This document shows, in pieces, positions 1 through 5,980 of a stretch of DNA of 9,060 nucleotides. The notes under the pieces are model-generated. The model was not told the DNA's origin and ran no database searches. It worked only from the letters and a program-made list of their open reading frames with translations. Position 1 is the first letter of the stretch. Each line of letters begins with the position of its first letter. The DNA lies in contig CAKQBC010000076.1 of assembly GCA_934215995.1 (NCBI GenBank), positions 1 to 9,060 of the forward strand. Reading direction: 5' to 3'. The position numbers and the translations under genes are program-made. This DNA is from an uncultured Bacillus sp. Lineage in GTDB: Bacteria; Bacillota; Bacilli; Bacillales; DSM-1321.

Positions 1-2
1 CC

Positions 3-830
3 ACACATGCATTCTTAATACCCACTATGCTTAAGCAAGTTTTAGATCACCCCAACTTTGGCTCCACAGACCTAAGCACACTTGAAAGCTTATCTTACGG
101 TGCCGCACCTATGCCTTTTCCCGTCATTCACCGTGCTATTAAAGCATTTCCATCAACGACCAATTTTGCAAACGCTTTCGGTTTGACAGAAACAACTTCA
201 ACAGTTTGTGTACTGGGACCGGAAGACCATAAATTGACTGGTACTCCAGAAGAAATCGAAAAAAAAATCCAAAGATTGAAATCTGTAGGCTGTCCGCTTC
301 CCGGAGTCAAGGTGGCAATCTTTGATGAACATGGAAACGAATTGGGGAGCAACATGGTTGGAAACGTATTCGTTCGGACTGAACGTTCCATGAAAGGATA
401 TTGGAAACGCCCTGAGGCTTCCCGTGAAATTGTCCGTGACGGCTGGATTGATACAAAGGATATGGGGTGGATCGATGAGGACGGTTATTTATTCCTCAGC
501 GGCCGAAGTTCGGATATGATCATAAGGGCCGGGGAGAACATATCGCCTGCAGAGGTAGAAGACGTCCTTCATGGACATCCGGATGTTTCAGATGTAGCCG
601 TAATTAGCAGCCCAAGCCTGGAGTGGGGGGAAGAAGTTATGGCAGTCATAGTGCCAGCTGACCCAAAAGCACATCCTACCGAAGAAGAATTGATTGCTTA
701 TTGCCGCAGTCATATTGCCAGCTATAAATGTCCCTCCATAATTCATTTTGTCGCAGAACTGCCTCGGACAACCACAGGAAAAATATTAAAAAGGACTTTG
801 CGTGAACAATTTATGCATCAGACGGGTTAA
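3..830 (+). CDS. AMP-forming acyl-CoA synthetase, 3' part (5' end outside window)
   Basis: This is the C-terminal part of an ANL-superfamily acyl-CoA ligase, which activates a carboxylic acid to its CoA thioester through an acyl-adenylate. The frame is open from base 3, upstream of the ATG at 27, and that ATG lies inside conserved domain sequence, so the true start is outside the window. Visible motifs are the FGLTETTS segment (adenylate/Mg site), GYWKRPEA, DGWIDTKDMGWIDEDGYLF with the following SGRSSDMIIRAGENISPAEVE hinge region, and near the end RTTTGKILKR, whose Lys (codon 780-782) is the expected adenylation lysine. The C-terminus is complete and ends at TAA 828-830. Substrate specificity cannot be read from this part. 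Its position ahead of the beta-oxidation-like genes, same strand, suggests it supplies their CoA substrate. A gap of about 97 bases separates it from the next gene, so it may or may not be co-transcribed. Confidence 0.93.
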   Translation, partial: THAFLIPTMLKQVLDHPNFGSTDLSTLESLSYGAAPMPFPVIHRAIKAFPSTTNFANAFGLTETTSTVCVLGPEDHKLTGTPEEIEKKIQRLKSVGCPLPGVKVAIFDEHGNELGSNMVGNVFVRTERSMKGYWKRPEASREIVRDGWIDTKDMGWIDEDGYLFLSGRSSDMIIRAGENISPAEVEDVLHGHPDVSDVAVISSPSLEWGEEVMAVIVPADPKAHPTEEELIAYCRSHIASYKCPSIIHFVAELPRTTTGKILKRTLREQFMHQTG

Positions 831-871
831 AGCAGCCTGTTTTGCCCTATAGCCATAGGGTAGGCGTTGCT
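831..871 (+). other. Intergenic imperfect hairpin
   Basis: Directly after the ligase stop codon there is a perfect 6-bp inverted repeat, CCCTAT (845-850) and ATAGGG (855-860), with a 4-base loop. It is nested in a weaker outer pairing, AGCA+GCC (831-837) with GGC+TGCT (863-871, two-base bulge). No T-run follows, so it is not a canonical intrinsic terminator. It could be an attenuating or mRNA-stabilising structure, or chance. Confidence 0.3.
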
Positions 872-915
872 ACTGGAAAGCCTAGTATAACCAAAGGATA
901 AATAATAATTTGAAT

Positions 916-923
916 GAGGTGAT
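916..923 (+). promoter_or_regulatory. Ribosome binding site deciding a TTG start
   Basis: GAGGTGAT is complementary to the 3' end of 16S rRNA. Its GAGG part ends 8 bases before TTG at 928, which is an ideal distance. The upstream in-frame TTG at 910 would place this site inside the coding region and has only a weaker AAAGGA (893-898) ahead of it. This favours 928 as the real start. Confidence 0.7.
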
Positions 924-927
924 AGCA

Positions 928-2091
928 TTGCGCTTTGAGCTGACGGAAGAACAGCAGCAATTGAAGAAGGAAATACGCTCCTATTTGGAAGAACGGATTA
1001 CTCCTGAATTATTGGACGAATTGAAAGGGAATCCGGATGGTGGCCCACTATGGAAGAAATATATCCGTGAATTGGGCAAGGACGGATGGTTAGGGATTGG
1101 ATGGCCTGCCGAATATGGGGGCCAAGGGCGCACGCCGCTTGAGCAATATATTTTTTTGGAGGAGATTAACCGTACAGGCGTCAACATCCCGTTTATTACA
1201 CTTGAAACGGTTGGACCAACATTGATGAAGCTTGGCACTAAGCAGCAGAAGGACTTTTTTCTACCGAAAATACTTATGGGAGAAATAGAAGTAGCAGTCG
1301 GCTACTCGGAGCCGCAGGCAGGGACAGATTTGGCCGCCTTGGAAACGAGGGCCATCAGGGATGGTGGTTCCTATGTAATCACAGGGCAAAAAGTATTCAC
1401 CACGAATGCTCATATGGCCGATTATATATGGCTGGCAGCCCGTACAGACCTTGATGCACCGAAACACAAAGGAATTTCTATTTTCCTCGTTCCTACCAAT
1501 CTGCCAGGGTTTTCGGTCACTCCGATGCAGTTGATGGGTGAAAGATCAAATGTAACCTATTATGAGGATGTAAGGGTCCCGCTTGACGCATTGGTCGGCG
1601 AGGAGAATAAAGGATGGGGATACATTACGACACAGCTTTCACTAGAACGCCTGATGCTTTCTACTTATTCAAGAATGAGGAGGATGGTTGAGGAAACAGC
1701 TGACTGGGCAAGAGAGACAATCATTGATGGCGAGCGGGTGATTGAGAAGGATTGGGTCCGTACCAGCCTGGCAGAGCTGAACATGAATATTGATGTTCTG
1801 AAAATGCTTAATTACAGGGCAGCCTGGGCACATGGGAATGAGACATCCGCACCTTATCGCCCATCAATGAATAAAGTGTTCGCTGCCGAGCTTAACCAAA
1901 AAGTATATGACACTTGCTTTCAGTTGATGTCCATGTTTGGACAATTAAACAGTGAATCCGATTGGGCAGTGGCCGGCGGAAGTGCGGAACGATATTCCAA
2001 AAGCCAGCTTGTCTACCTTTTTGGAGGCGGAGCTAGTGAGGTTCAAAGGGATCTGGTGGCCAGGTTCGGCCTTGGGATGCCGAAAAGCTGA
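928..2091 (+). CDS. Acyl-CoA dehydrogenase A (catalytic-type subunit of a probable heteromeric pair)
   Basis: A 387-aa flavoprotein of the acyl-CoA dehydrogenase family (usual length about 380-400), which would introduce an alpha,beta double bond into an acyl-CoA in the cytoplasm. The TTG start at 928 gives the typical N-terminus MRFELTEEQQQL; 910 is an in-frame alternative adding six residues. Seen: WPAEYGGQG in the N-terminal helical domain, YSEPQAGTD (from Y126) at the FAD/substrate motif, LSLERL with E240 at the position of the helix-G catalytic glutamate of isovaleryl-CoA dehydrogenase, and the C-terminal GGGASEVQRDLVARFGLG, which has Gly where MCAD-type enzymes have their catalytic Glu. 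The RxxFG...FQ loop that contacts FAD in canonical homotetramers is not conserved (Arg retained, FG lost). This fits a ChsE-like subunit needing a partner; ACAD B (4748-5905) is the obvious candidate. Substrate unknown. Confidence 0.93.
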   Translation: MRFELTEEQQQLKKEIRSYLEERITPELLDELKGNPDGGPLWKKYIRELGKDGWLGIGWPAEYGGQGRTPLEQYIFLEEINRTGVNIPFITLETVGPTLMKLGTKQQKDFFLPKILMGEIEVAVGYSEPQAGTDLAALETRAIRDGGSYVITGQKVFTTNAHMADYIWLAARTDLDAPKHKGISIFLVPTNLPGFSVTPMQLMGERSNVTYYEDVRVPLDALVGEENKGWGYITTQLSLERLMLSTYSRMRRMVEETADWARETIIDGERVIEKDWVRTSLAELNMNIDVLKMLNYRAAWAHGNETSAPYRPSMNKVFAAELNQKVYDTCFQLMSMFGQLNSESDWAVAGGSAERYSKSQLVYLFGGGASEVQRDLVARFGLGMPKS

Positions 2092-2096
2092 GAGTT

Positions 2097-2111
2097 ATGA
2101 AAGCGTTTTCT
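2097..2111 (+). promoter_or_regulatory. cre-like (CcpA) site between ACAD A and the MaoC genes
   Basis: ATGAAAGCGTTTTCT matches the Bacillus cre consensus WTGNAARCGNWWWCA at 14 of 15 positions; only the last base differs. It lies five bases after the ACAD A stop and upstream of the MaoC RBS. If CcpA binds, carbon catabolite repression would act by roadblock or on an internal promoter. No clear -35/-10 pair was recognised here, so the function is inferred from the match alone. Confidence 0.45.
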
Positions 2112-2133
2112 ATATGAAGTCTATTCAATTTTT

Positions 2134-2140
2134 AGGAGGT
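2134..2140 (+). promoter_or_regulatory. Ribosome binding site deciding between two ATGs
   Basis: AGGAGGT lies one base before ATG 2142 and seven bases before ATG 2148. Only the second spacing is workable, so 2148 is taken as the start of the MaoC-like gene. The two starts are in frame and differ by two residues. Confidence 0.75.
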
Positions 2141-2147
2141 AATGAAT

Positions 2148-2678
2148 ATGCCATTAACTGAGGAAATGCTAAATGAACATGTGGGTGTTGATTCAGAGAG
2201 GATTATAGGGCCTGATGCGGTATGCACTCAGATGATCCGCCATTGGTGCGAGGTAATGGAAGATGAGAATCCGCTGTATCAGGATGAAGAGTATGCGGTG
2301 CAATCCAAATACGGGGGAATCATTGCTCCGCCAACTCAGGTGCAGGTATATACAATGACCCCTTTATGGCCGAAGGTTGACCGGCCGGCCACTTCACAGG
2401 AGTTGATTGTAAAACTTTTGGCTGATCATGGCTATACATCGATCGTGGCCACAGGGCAGGAGCAGGAATATTTCGCACCAATGAAGCCTGGTGATCAAAT
2501 AAGCTATACAATTACAGTAAATAAAGTCTCCCCTCAAAAGCAAACAGCAAGAGGGCCGGGGTATTTTGTGACATTTTTATACGCCTATGTTAACCAACAC
2601 GATGAAAAGGTCTGCGACCAGACTTTCACAATACTTGCCTATAATGCTATTTCAAAGGATGGAGGAGAAAAAGGATGA
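2148..2678 (+). CDS. MaoC-like protein, FAS1-type N-terminal dehydratase fold (ChsH2-like)
   Basis: A 176-aa single hot-dog protein resembling the MaoC N-terminal-domain family, including the N-terminal half of mycobacterial ChsH2. Seen: IRHWCEVMEDENPLYQDEEY (residues 30-49) followed by YGGIIAPPTQVQ, both characteristic of this family, then a beta-rich second half. The family hydratase motif is D-x-N-P-[LIV]-H; here D39-E-N-P-L-Y44 has Tyr in place of the catalytic His, so this subunit is probably structural or substrate-shaping rather than the catalytic one. The last four bases overlap the start of the next gene (ATGA), which implies translational coupling and a 1:1 complex. Unlike ChsH2 it carries no DUF35 domain; that domain is a separate gene at 4300. 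Expected role: enoyl-CoA hydration together with the next protein. Confident as to family, not as to substrate. Confidence 0.88.
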   Translation: MPLTEEMLNEHVGVDSERIIGPDAVCTQMIRHWCEVMEDENPLYQDEEYAVQSKYGGIIAPPTQVQVYTMTPLWPKVDRPATSQELIVKLLADHGYTSIVATGQEQEYFAPMKPGDQISYTITVNKVSPQKQTARGPGYFVTFLYAYVNQHDEKVCDQTFTILAYNAISKDGGEKG

Positions 2679-3112
2679 GTGTGACAAAACCAACCCATAT
2701 TTCATGGCATGATATTGAAACAGGTGATCGATTACCAGAGCACGTGCGCGATATCACGGCAGCATTAGTTGTTGGTGGAGCCATCTCTGCCACTCATGAT
2801 TATGCCAATGTCCATCATGATTATCATGCCGCCAGGAAAGCAGGAGCGGATGATGTTTTTATGAATATCCTTACGACAAACGGTCTGATCGGCAAGTTTT
2901 TGACCGATTGGAGCGGCCCAACGGGTGAATTGAAAAAAATCAGCCTGAAACTAGCAGTCCCGAATTATCCGGGTGACCGTATGACGATTAACGGGACAAT
3001 CACAAAAAAGTATGAAGAAAACGGACAAAAACTAGTGGAAATCGAGTTCGTTGGAAAAAATCGGTTGGGCAATCATGCTGCAGGAAAAGCCATCATGGCT
3101 CTAAATGGATGA
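2675..3112 (+). CDS. MaoC-like enoyl-CoA hydratase subunit (ChsH1-like)
   Basis: A 145-aa single hot-dog-fold protein expected to hydrate the enoyl-CoA made by the acyl-CoA dehydrogenase. Seen: an N-terminal strand region with WHDIETGDRLP typical of MaoC C-terminal-type domains, then D42-YANV-H47, an Asp/His pair five residues apart as in catalytic R-hydratases and in ChsH1, followed by the helix DYHAARKAGADDVFMN. Family knowledge: in ChsH1-ChsH2 the active site is on the ChsH1 side, and the same division is suggested here because the upstream partner has Tyr in place of His. The ATG overlaps the stop of that partner and is preceded by GGAGGAG (2661-2667) at seven bases. The stop is 15 bases from the thiolase-like gene. 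Confidence 0.88.
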   Translation: MSVTKPTHISWHDIETGDRLPEHVRDITAALVVGGAISATHDYANVHHDYHAARKAGADDVFMNILTTNGLIGKFLTDWSGPTGELKKISLKLAVPNYPGDRMTINGTITKKYEENGQKLVEIEFVGKNRLGNHAAGKAIMALNG

Positions 3113-3127
3113 CGGGAGGATGAGAGG

Positions 3128-4294
3128 ATGGAATCAGTACGTGACAAAACGGCTATTGTAGGCATCGGGGAAACTGAATTCAGCAAAAATTGTGGAAGAT
3201 CAGAATTACAGATGGCTTGCGAGGCAATCTTGGCAGCGGTTGAGGATGCGGGTCTGGACGTTAAGGATATAGACGGCATTGTGAACTATACCTTGGATAA
3301 AGCTGAACAATGGGAAATGGCAAGGGCTTTGGGTATACCAAACCTCAGCTTTTTCAGCAAGGTTCCGTATGGTGGCGGAGCTAGCTGCGGCACGATTGCA
3401 CATGCAGTAGCAGCTGTATCGGCCGGACTGGCGGATTATGTAGTTTGTGTTCGGTCCATCAGGGATGCCTCTGGCCCTGTTACTTATGGTGATTTTGAGC
3501 CGACAAGGGTAGCCGGGGATACTTACTTGGGGATGTATAATCCGTATGGTTTGTTGACACCTGTTGCATGGGTTGCGATGTTTGCACAGCGATATATCCA
3601 TCAGTATGGTGTGAAAGATGGAGATTTGGGCTGGATTTCGTTGGTGAATCGTGAAAATGCTAATCGAAATCCAAGAGCTATGTTTTATGACCGCTCGCTG
3701 ACAATGGACGAATATTTGGCTTCTCCGATGAATGTTGCTCCTCTACGAAGGCACGATTGCTGCTTAAGTACTGATGGTGCAGTAGCTATTATTGTAACGA
3801 GCGCTGAGAGAGCAAAGCATCTGAAACAAAAGCCAGCTTATATTTCTGCAGCTGTGCAGGGAACCGCTACCAATGGTGAACAGATGACAAGTTATTACCG
3901 TGATGATATTGCCTGCCTGCCAGAAGTGCAAGCATATGGAGAAAAGTTATTTAAGATGGCTGGCATTACACCTAGAGAAATAGATGTTGCGCAATTTTAT
4001 GATGCGTTTACCCCCTATATCCCGATGCAATTGGAGGCGCTGGGCTTTGTCCCAAGGGGAGAAGGAGTGGCCTATATCGAGGGTGGTCATCGTATACGGC
4101 CTGACGGAGAGCTTCCTATCAATACAGCAGGTGGATTAATGTCTGAAGGATACTTGCATGGAATGAACTTGATAACTGAAGGAGTTCGCCAAGTACGGGG
4201 AACATCAACCACCCAGATTGAAGAACAAGAGTATGTTCTTGTTACAGGTGGGACTGGTGTTCCTTCAAGTGGCTTAATTTTGAGGAGGAGGTAA
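3128..4294 (+). CDS. Thiolase-like lipid-transfer protein (Ltp2-type), probable acyl-CoA retro-aldolase
   Basis: A 388-aa thiolase-superfamily protein of the SCP-x/lipid-transfer branch. Seen: AIVGIGETEFSK near the N-terminus (residues 9-20), SELQMACEAILAAVEDAGL, IDGIV, then GGGAS (82-86) where true thiolases carry the Cys nucleophile; C87 lies three residues beyond that position. Later features are QFYDAFTPY (Y291), where thiolases have the NEAF-type motif, and NTAGGLMSEGYLHG (Y342, H344). Family knowledge: Ltp2 cleaves steroid 17-hydroxy side-chain CoA thioesters by a retro-aldol reaction, using a thiolase fold rebuilt around tyrosines and needing a DUF35 partner. The next gene is exactly such a DUF35 protein, five bases away, with its RBS inside the end of this gene. 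A Claisen thiolase with a DUF35 partner (BbsB-BbsA type) is the alternative. Confidence 0.88.
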   Translation: MESVRDKTAIVGIGETEFSKNCGRSELQMACEAILAAVEDAGLDVKDIDGIVNYTLDKAEQWEMARALGIPNLSFFSKVPYGGGASCGTIAHAVAAVSAGLADYVVCVRSIRDASGPVTYGDFEPTRVAGDTYLGMYNPYGLLTPVAWVAMFAQRYIHQYGVKDGDLGWISLVNRENANRNPRAMFYDRSLTMDEYLASPMNVAPLRRHDCCLSTDGAVAIIVTSAERAKHLKQKPAYISAAVQGTATNGEQMTSYYRDDIACLPEVQAYGEKLFKMAGITPREIDVAQFYDAFTPYIPMQLEALGFVPRGEGVAYIEGGHRIRPDGELPINTAGGLMSEGYLHGMNLITEGVRQVRGTSTTQIEEQEYVLVTGGTGVPSSGLILRRR

Positions 4295-4299
4295 CTAAA

Positions 4300-4731
4300 A
4301 TGGTGCGTTATGGATCTGAAATAGAGTCGCCTAAACCAACGGTGGATCCGGATACAATAGATTTCTGGAAGAGATTGCAAGAAACAAAGAAACTGCATTT
4401 GCAAAGGTGTAAAGATTGTGAGACGTATATGCACCCGCCACGTCCGTTCTGTCACAAATGCCATACATTCAATATGGAATATGTGCCTGCATCCGGTAAA
4501 GGGACGATTTACAGCTATGTGGTATATCACAGATCGACTTATCCGGCATTTAAAGTCCCATATGAGGTGGTGCTGGTGGAACTCGAAGAAGGTGTCCGCA
4601 TCGTATCGAATATGATGGACTGCGATCCGCATGAAATATATATCGGGATGCCTGTGGAAGTGGTGATTGACCAGGTATTTGAAGATGTCCAGCTGCCGAA
4701 ATTCATAAAAAGGGATTCGGAATCGGATTAA
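4300..4731 (+). CDS. Stand-alone DUF35 protein: zinc ribbon plus OB fold, partner of the thiolase-like protein
   Basis: A 143-aa protein. After a helical N-terminus (TIDFWKRLQETKKL) comes a rubredoxin-like zinc ribbon with C37-x2-C40 and C51-x2-C54 and HPPRPFC between them, then an OB-fold domain beginning GKGTIYSYVVYHR and containing PYEVVLVELEEG. This is the DUF35/OB-fold family. Family knowledge: such proteins bind thiolase-like enzymes (ChsH2 DUF35 with Ltp2; BbsA with BbsB) and complete the assembly. The ATG is preceded by AGGAGGAGG (4283-4291), which lies within the last codons of the thiolase-like gene, so coupled expression is likely. In the actinobacterial igr operon this domain is fused to the ChsH2 MaoC domain; here it is separate. 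Its stop overlaps the RBS of the next gene. Confidence 0.92.
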   Translation: MVRYGSEIESPKPTVDPDTIDFWKRLQETKKLHLQRCKDCETYMHPPRPFCHKCHTFNMEYVPASGKGTIYSYVVYHRSTYPAFKVPYEVVLVELEEGVRIVSNMMDCDPHEIYIGMPVEVVIDQVFEDVQLPKFIKRDSESD

Positions 4732-4747
4732 AAGGAGGCGTTAGCGC

Positions 4748-5905
4748 ATGGATTTTGCGTTGAATGAAGTTCAGGATATGTTCAGGAGCACAGCCCAGAA
4801 ATTTTTCAAGGAGAAATGCACAGTCTCCAAGCTGAGGGAAATGGAAGAAACAGGAGGCGGCCATTCGCCGGATTTATATAAACATATAGCGGATATGGGG
4901 TTTCTTGGTTTAGTCATTCCGGAGGAGTACGGCGGTGTGGGGGGCAGTTTGCTGGATCTTGCTTTAGTCGTGGAAGAAGCAGGCTGGTCTGCGCTTTCAG
5001 GGTCATTCCTTTCATCCGTTTCTTATGGAGTCCTTCCTCTTGTCGCACATGGCACAGATGAGCAAAAGCATGAACTGTTGCCGAAAATCGCTTCAGGTGA
5101 AGTCATTGTCACGGCAGCCTTTGCCGAGGCACAGGCACATTATGACATGAAGTATATTACGGCAAAAGCCTCCCCGGACGGGAAAAACGGATATACATTG
5201 TCGGGCAAGAAGCTTTTCGTGCCTCACGCCGACAATGCCGATTATATACTGACGCTGGCGAAGTCGGATCCGGAAAACGGGGATGGGAAGTTTTCATTGT
5301 TCCTCGTCAAGCGGAGCCAATCGGGTGTACGGACTGCCCCTATGCCTTCCATCGGCAGCGATGCGCTCTATGAAGTGAATTTCGAAGAAGCCAGCGTGGA
5401 AGCAAGCCTTATGCTGAATACCGGCAATAATGGTGTGGAAGCTGTACAAAAAATCCAGCAGCAGGCAACAGCCCTGCAGGCAATCGAGATGGCGGGCCTT
5501 CTCAAGAGGGCGGTGGATGTCACGAATGAATATGTTCAAGAGAGGAAGCAATTTGGGCGCGCAATCGGCAGTTTTCAGGCAGTGCAGCACCGGCTGTCGG
5601 ATATGCTGACGGTCGTTGAAGGAGGAAGGCTTGCTGCTTATCATGCTATATGGAAATTAAGTGAAGGGCTTGATGCAGAGAAAGAGGTTGCCACTGCGAA
5701 GGCGTACCTCGGCAAGGAGGGGCAAAATGTCTTAGTGGGCGCCCATCAGCTGCACGGTGGAATGGGAATCGATCTTGATTATCCGCTCCAATACTGTTTC
5801 CGCCGCTTTAAAAGCAAGCAGGTCGAACTGGGATCGCCGGCCGTCCATCTGGAAACAATCGCCAGAGGGTTACAGGAGAACCAGAAAGAAAAAACATTGG
5901 TTTAA
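4748..5905 (+). CDS. Acyl-CoA dehydrogenase B (FAD-loop subunit lacking a catalytic Glu)
   Basis: A 385-aa member of the acyl-CoA dehydrogenase family, with MDFALNEVQDMFR at the start, IPEEYGGVGGS, an R266-KQFG...SFQAVQHRLSDM FAD-contacting loop, and HQLHGGMGIDLDYPLQ (from H333). The usual TEP-x-GSD motif is degenerate (FAEAQAHYD). By hand alignment, the MCAD catalytic Glu position is Leu361 (E360 is adjacent, so a one-residue shift is possible), and the isovaleryl-type helix-G position is Ala240. It therefore appears to lack a catalytic base while keeping the flavin loop, the opposite of ACAD A. Family knowledge: mycobacterial ChsE1-ChsE2 and ChsE4-ChsE5 are alpha2beta2 enzymes with shared active sites. 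The RBS AAAGGAGG (4731-4738) touches the stop of the DUF35 gene, so this is the last gene of the run before a hairpin. Confidence 0.92.
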   Translation: MDFALNEVQDMFRSTAQKFFKEKCTVSKLREMEETGGGHSPDLYKHIADMGFLGLVIPEEYGGVGGSLLDLALVVEEAGWSALSGSFLSSVSYGVLPLVAHGTDEQKHELLPKIASGEVIVTAAFAEAQAHYDMKYITAKASPDGKNGYTLSGKKLFVPHADNADYILTLAKSDPENGDGKFSLFLVKRSQSGVRTAPMPSIGSDALYEVNFEEASVEASLMLNTGNNGVEAVQKIQQQATALQAIEMAGLLKRAVDVTNEYVQERKQFGRAIGSFQAVQHRLSDMLTVVEGGRLAAYHAIWKLSEGLDAEKEVATAKAYLGKEGQNVLVGAHQLHGGMGIDLDYPLQYCFRRFKSKQVELGSPAVHLETIARGLQENQKEKTLV

Positions 5906-5907
5906 AC

Positions 5908-5950
5908 AGGAACAATAACGCTAGTCCCCGGGCTAGAGTTATTGTTTCCT
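5908..5950 (+). terminator. Terminator-like hairpin after ACAD B
   Basis: The arms AGGAACAATAAC (5908-5919) and GTTATTGTTTCCT (5938-5950) pair with one bulged T. A G/A mismatch leads into a further CTAG (5921-5924)/CTAG (5933-5936) pairing, giving about 16 base pairs around an 8-base loop. It starts two bases after the ACAD B stop. The downstream arm is T-rich and followed by TATAT, but there is no strong T-run, so termination may be partial. It divides the window into an upstream ACAD/MaoC/thiolase run and a downstream CoA-transferase run. Confidence 0.55.
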
Positions 5951-5980
5951 TATATGGAAGAATGAAAGGAGGTTGTTCAA

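Noticed and set aside
27..29. ATG at 27 as the true start of the acyl-CoA synthetase
   Set aside because: The frame is open upstream to base 3, the ATG lies inside conserved domain sequence, and no RBS precedes it.
910..927. Six-residue N-terminal extension of ACAD A from TTG 910
   Set aside because: The strong GAGGTGAT site lies inside this extension and is ideally spaced for TTG 928, and MRFELTEEQQ is the usual family N-terminus.
911..928. FadR-like operator (TGAATGA half site at 911-917)
   Set aside because: The second half does not match TCATTCA, and the sequence is explained by the RBS and start codon context.
3206..3601. Antisense open frame of 131 codons inside the thiolase-like gene
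   Set aside because: It has no recognisable domain, lies wholly opposite a clear conserved gene, and has low-complexity shadow-like composition.
4087..4632. Antisense open frame of 181 codons across the thiolase-like/DUF35 junction
   Set aside because: It is opposite two well-supported genes, has no family resemblance, and is best explained as a shadow frame.
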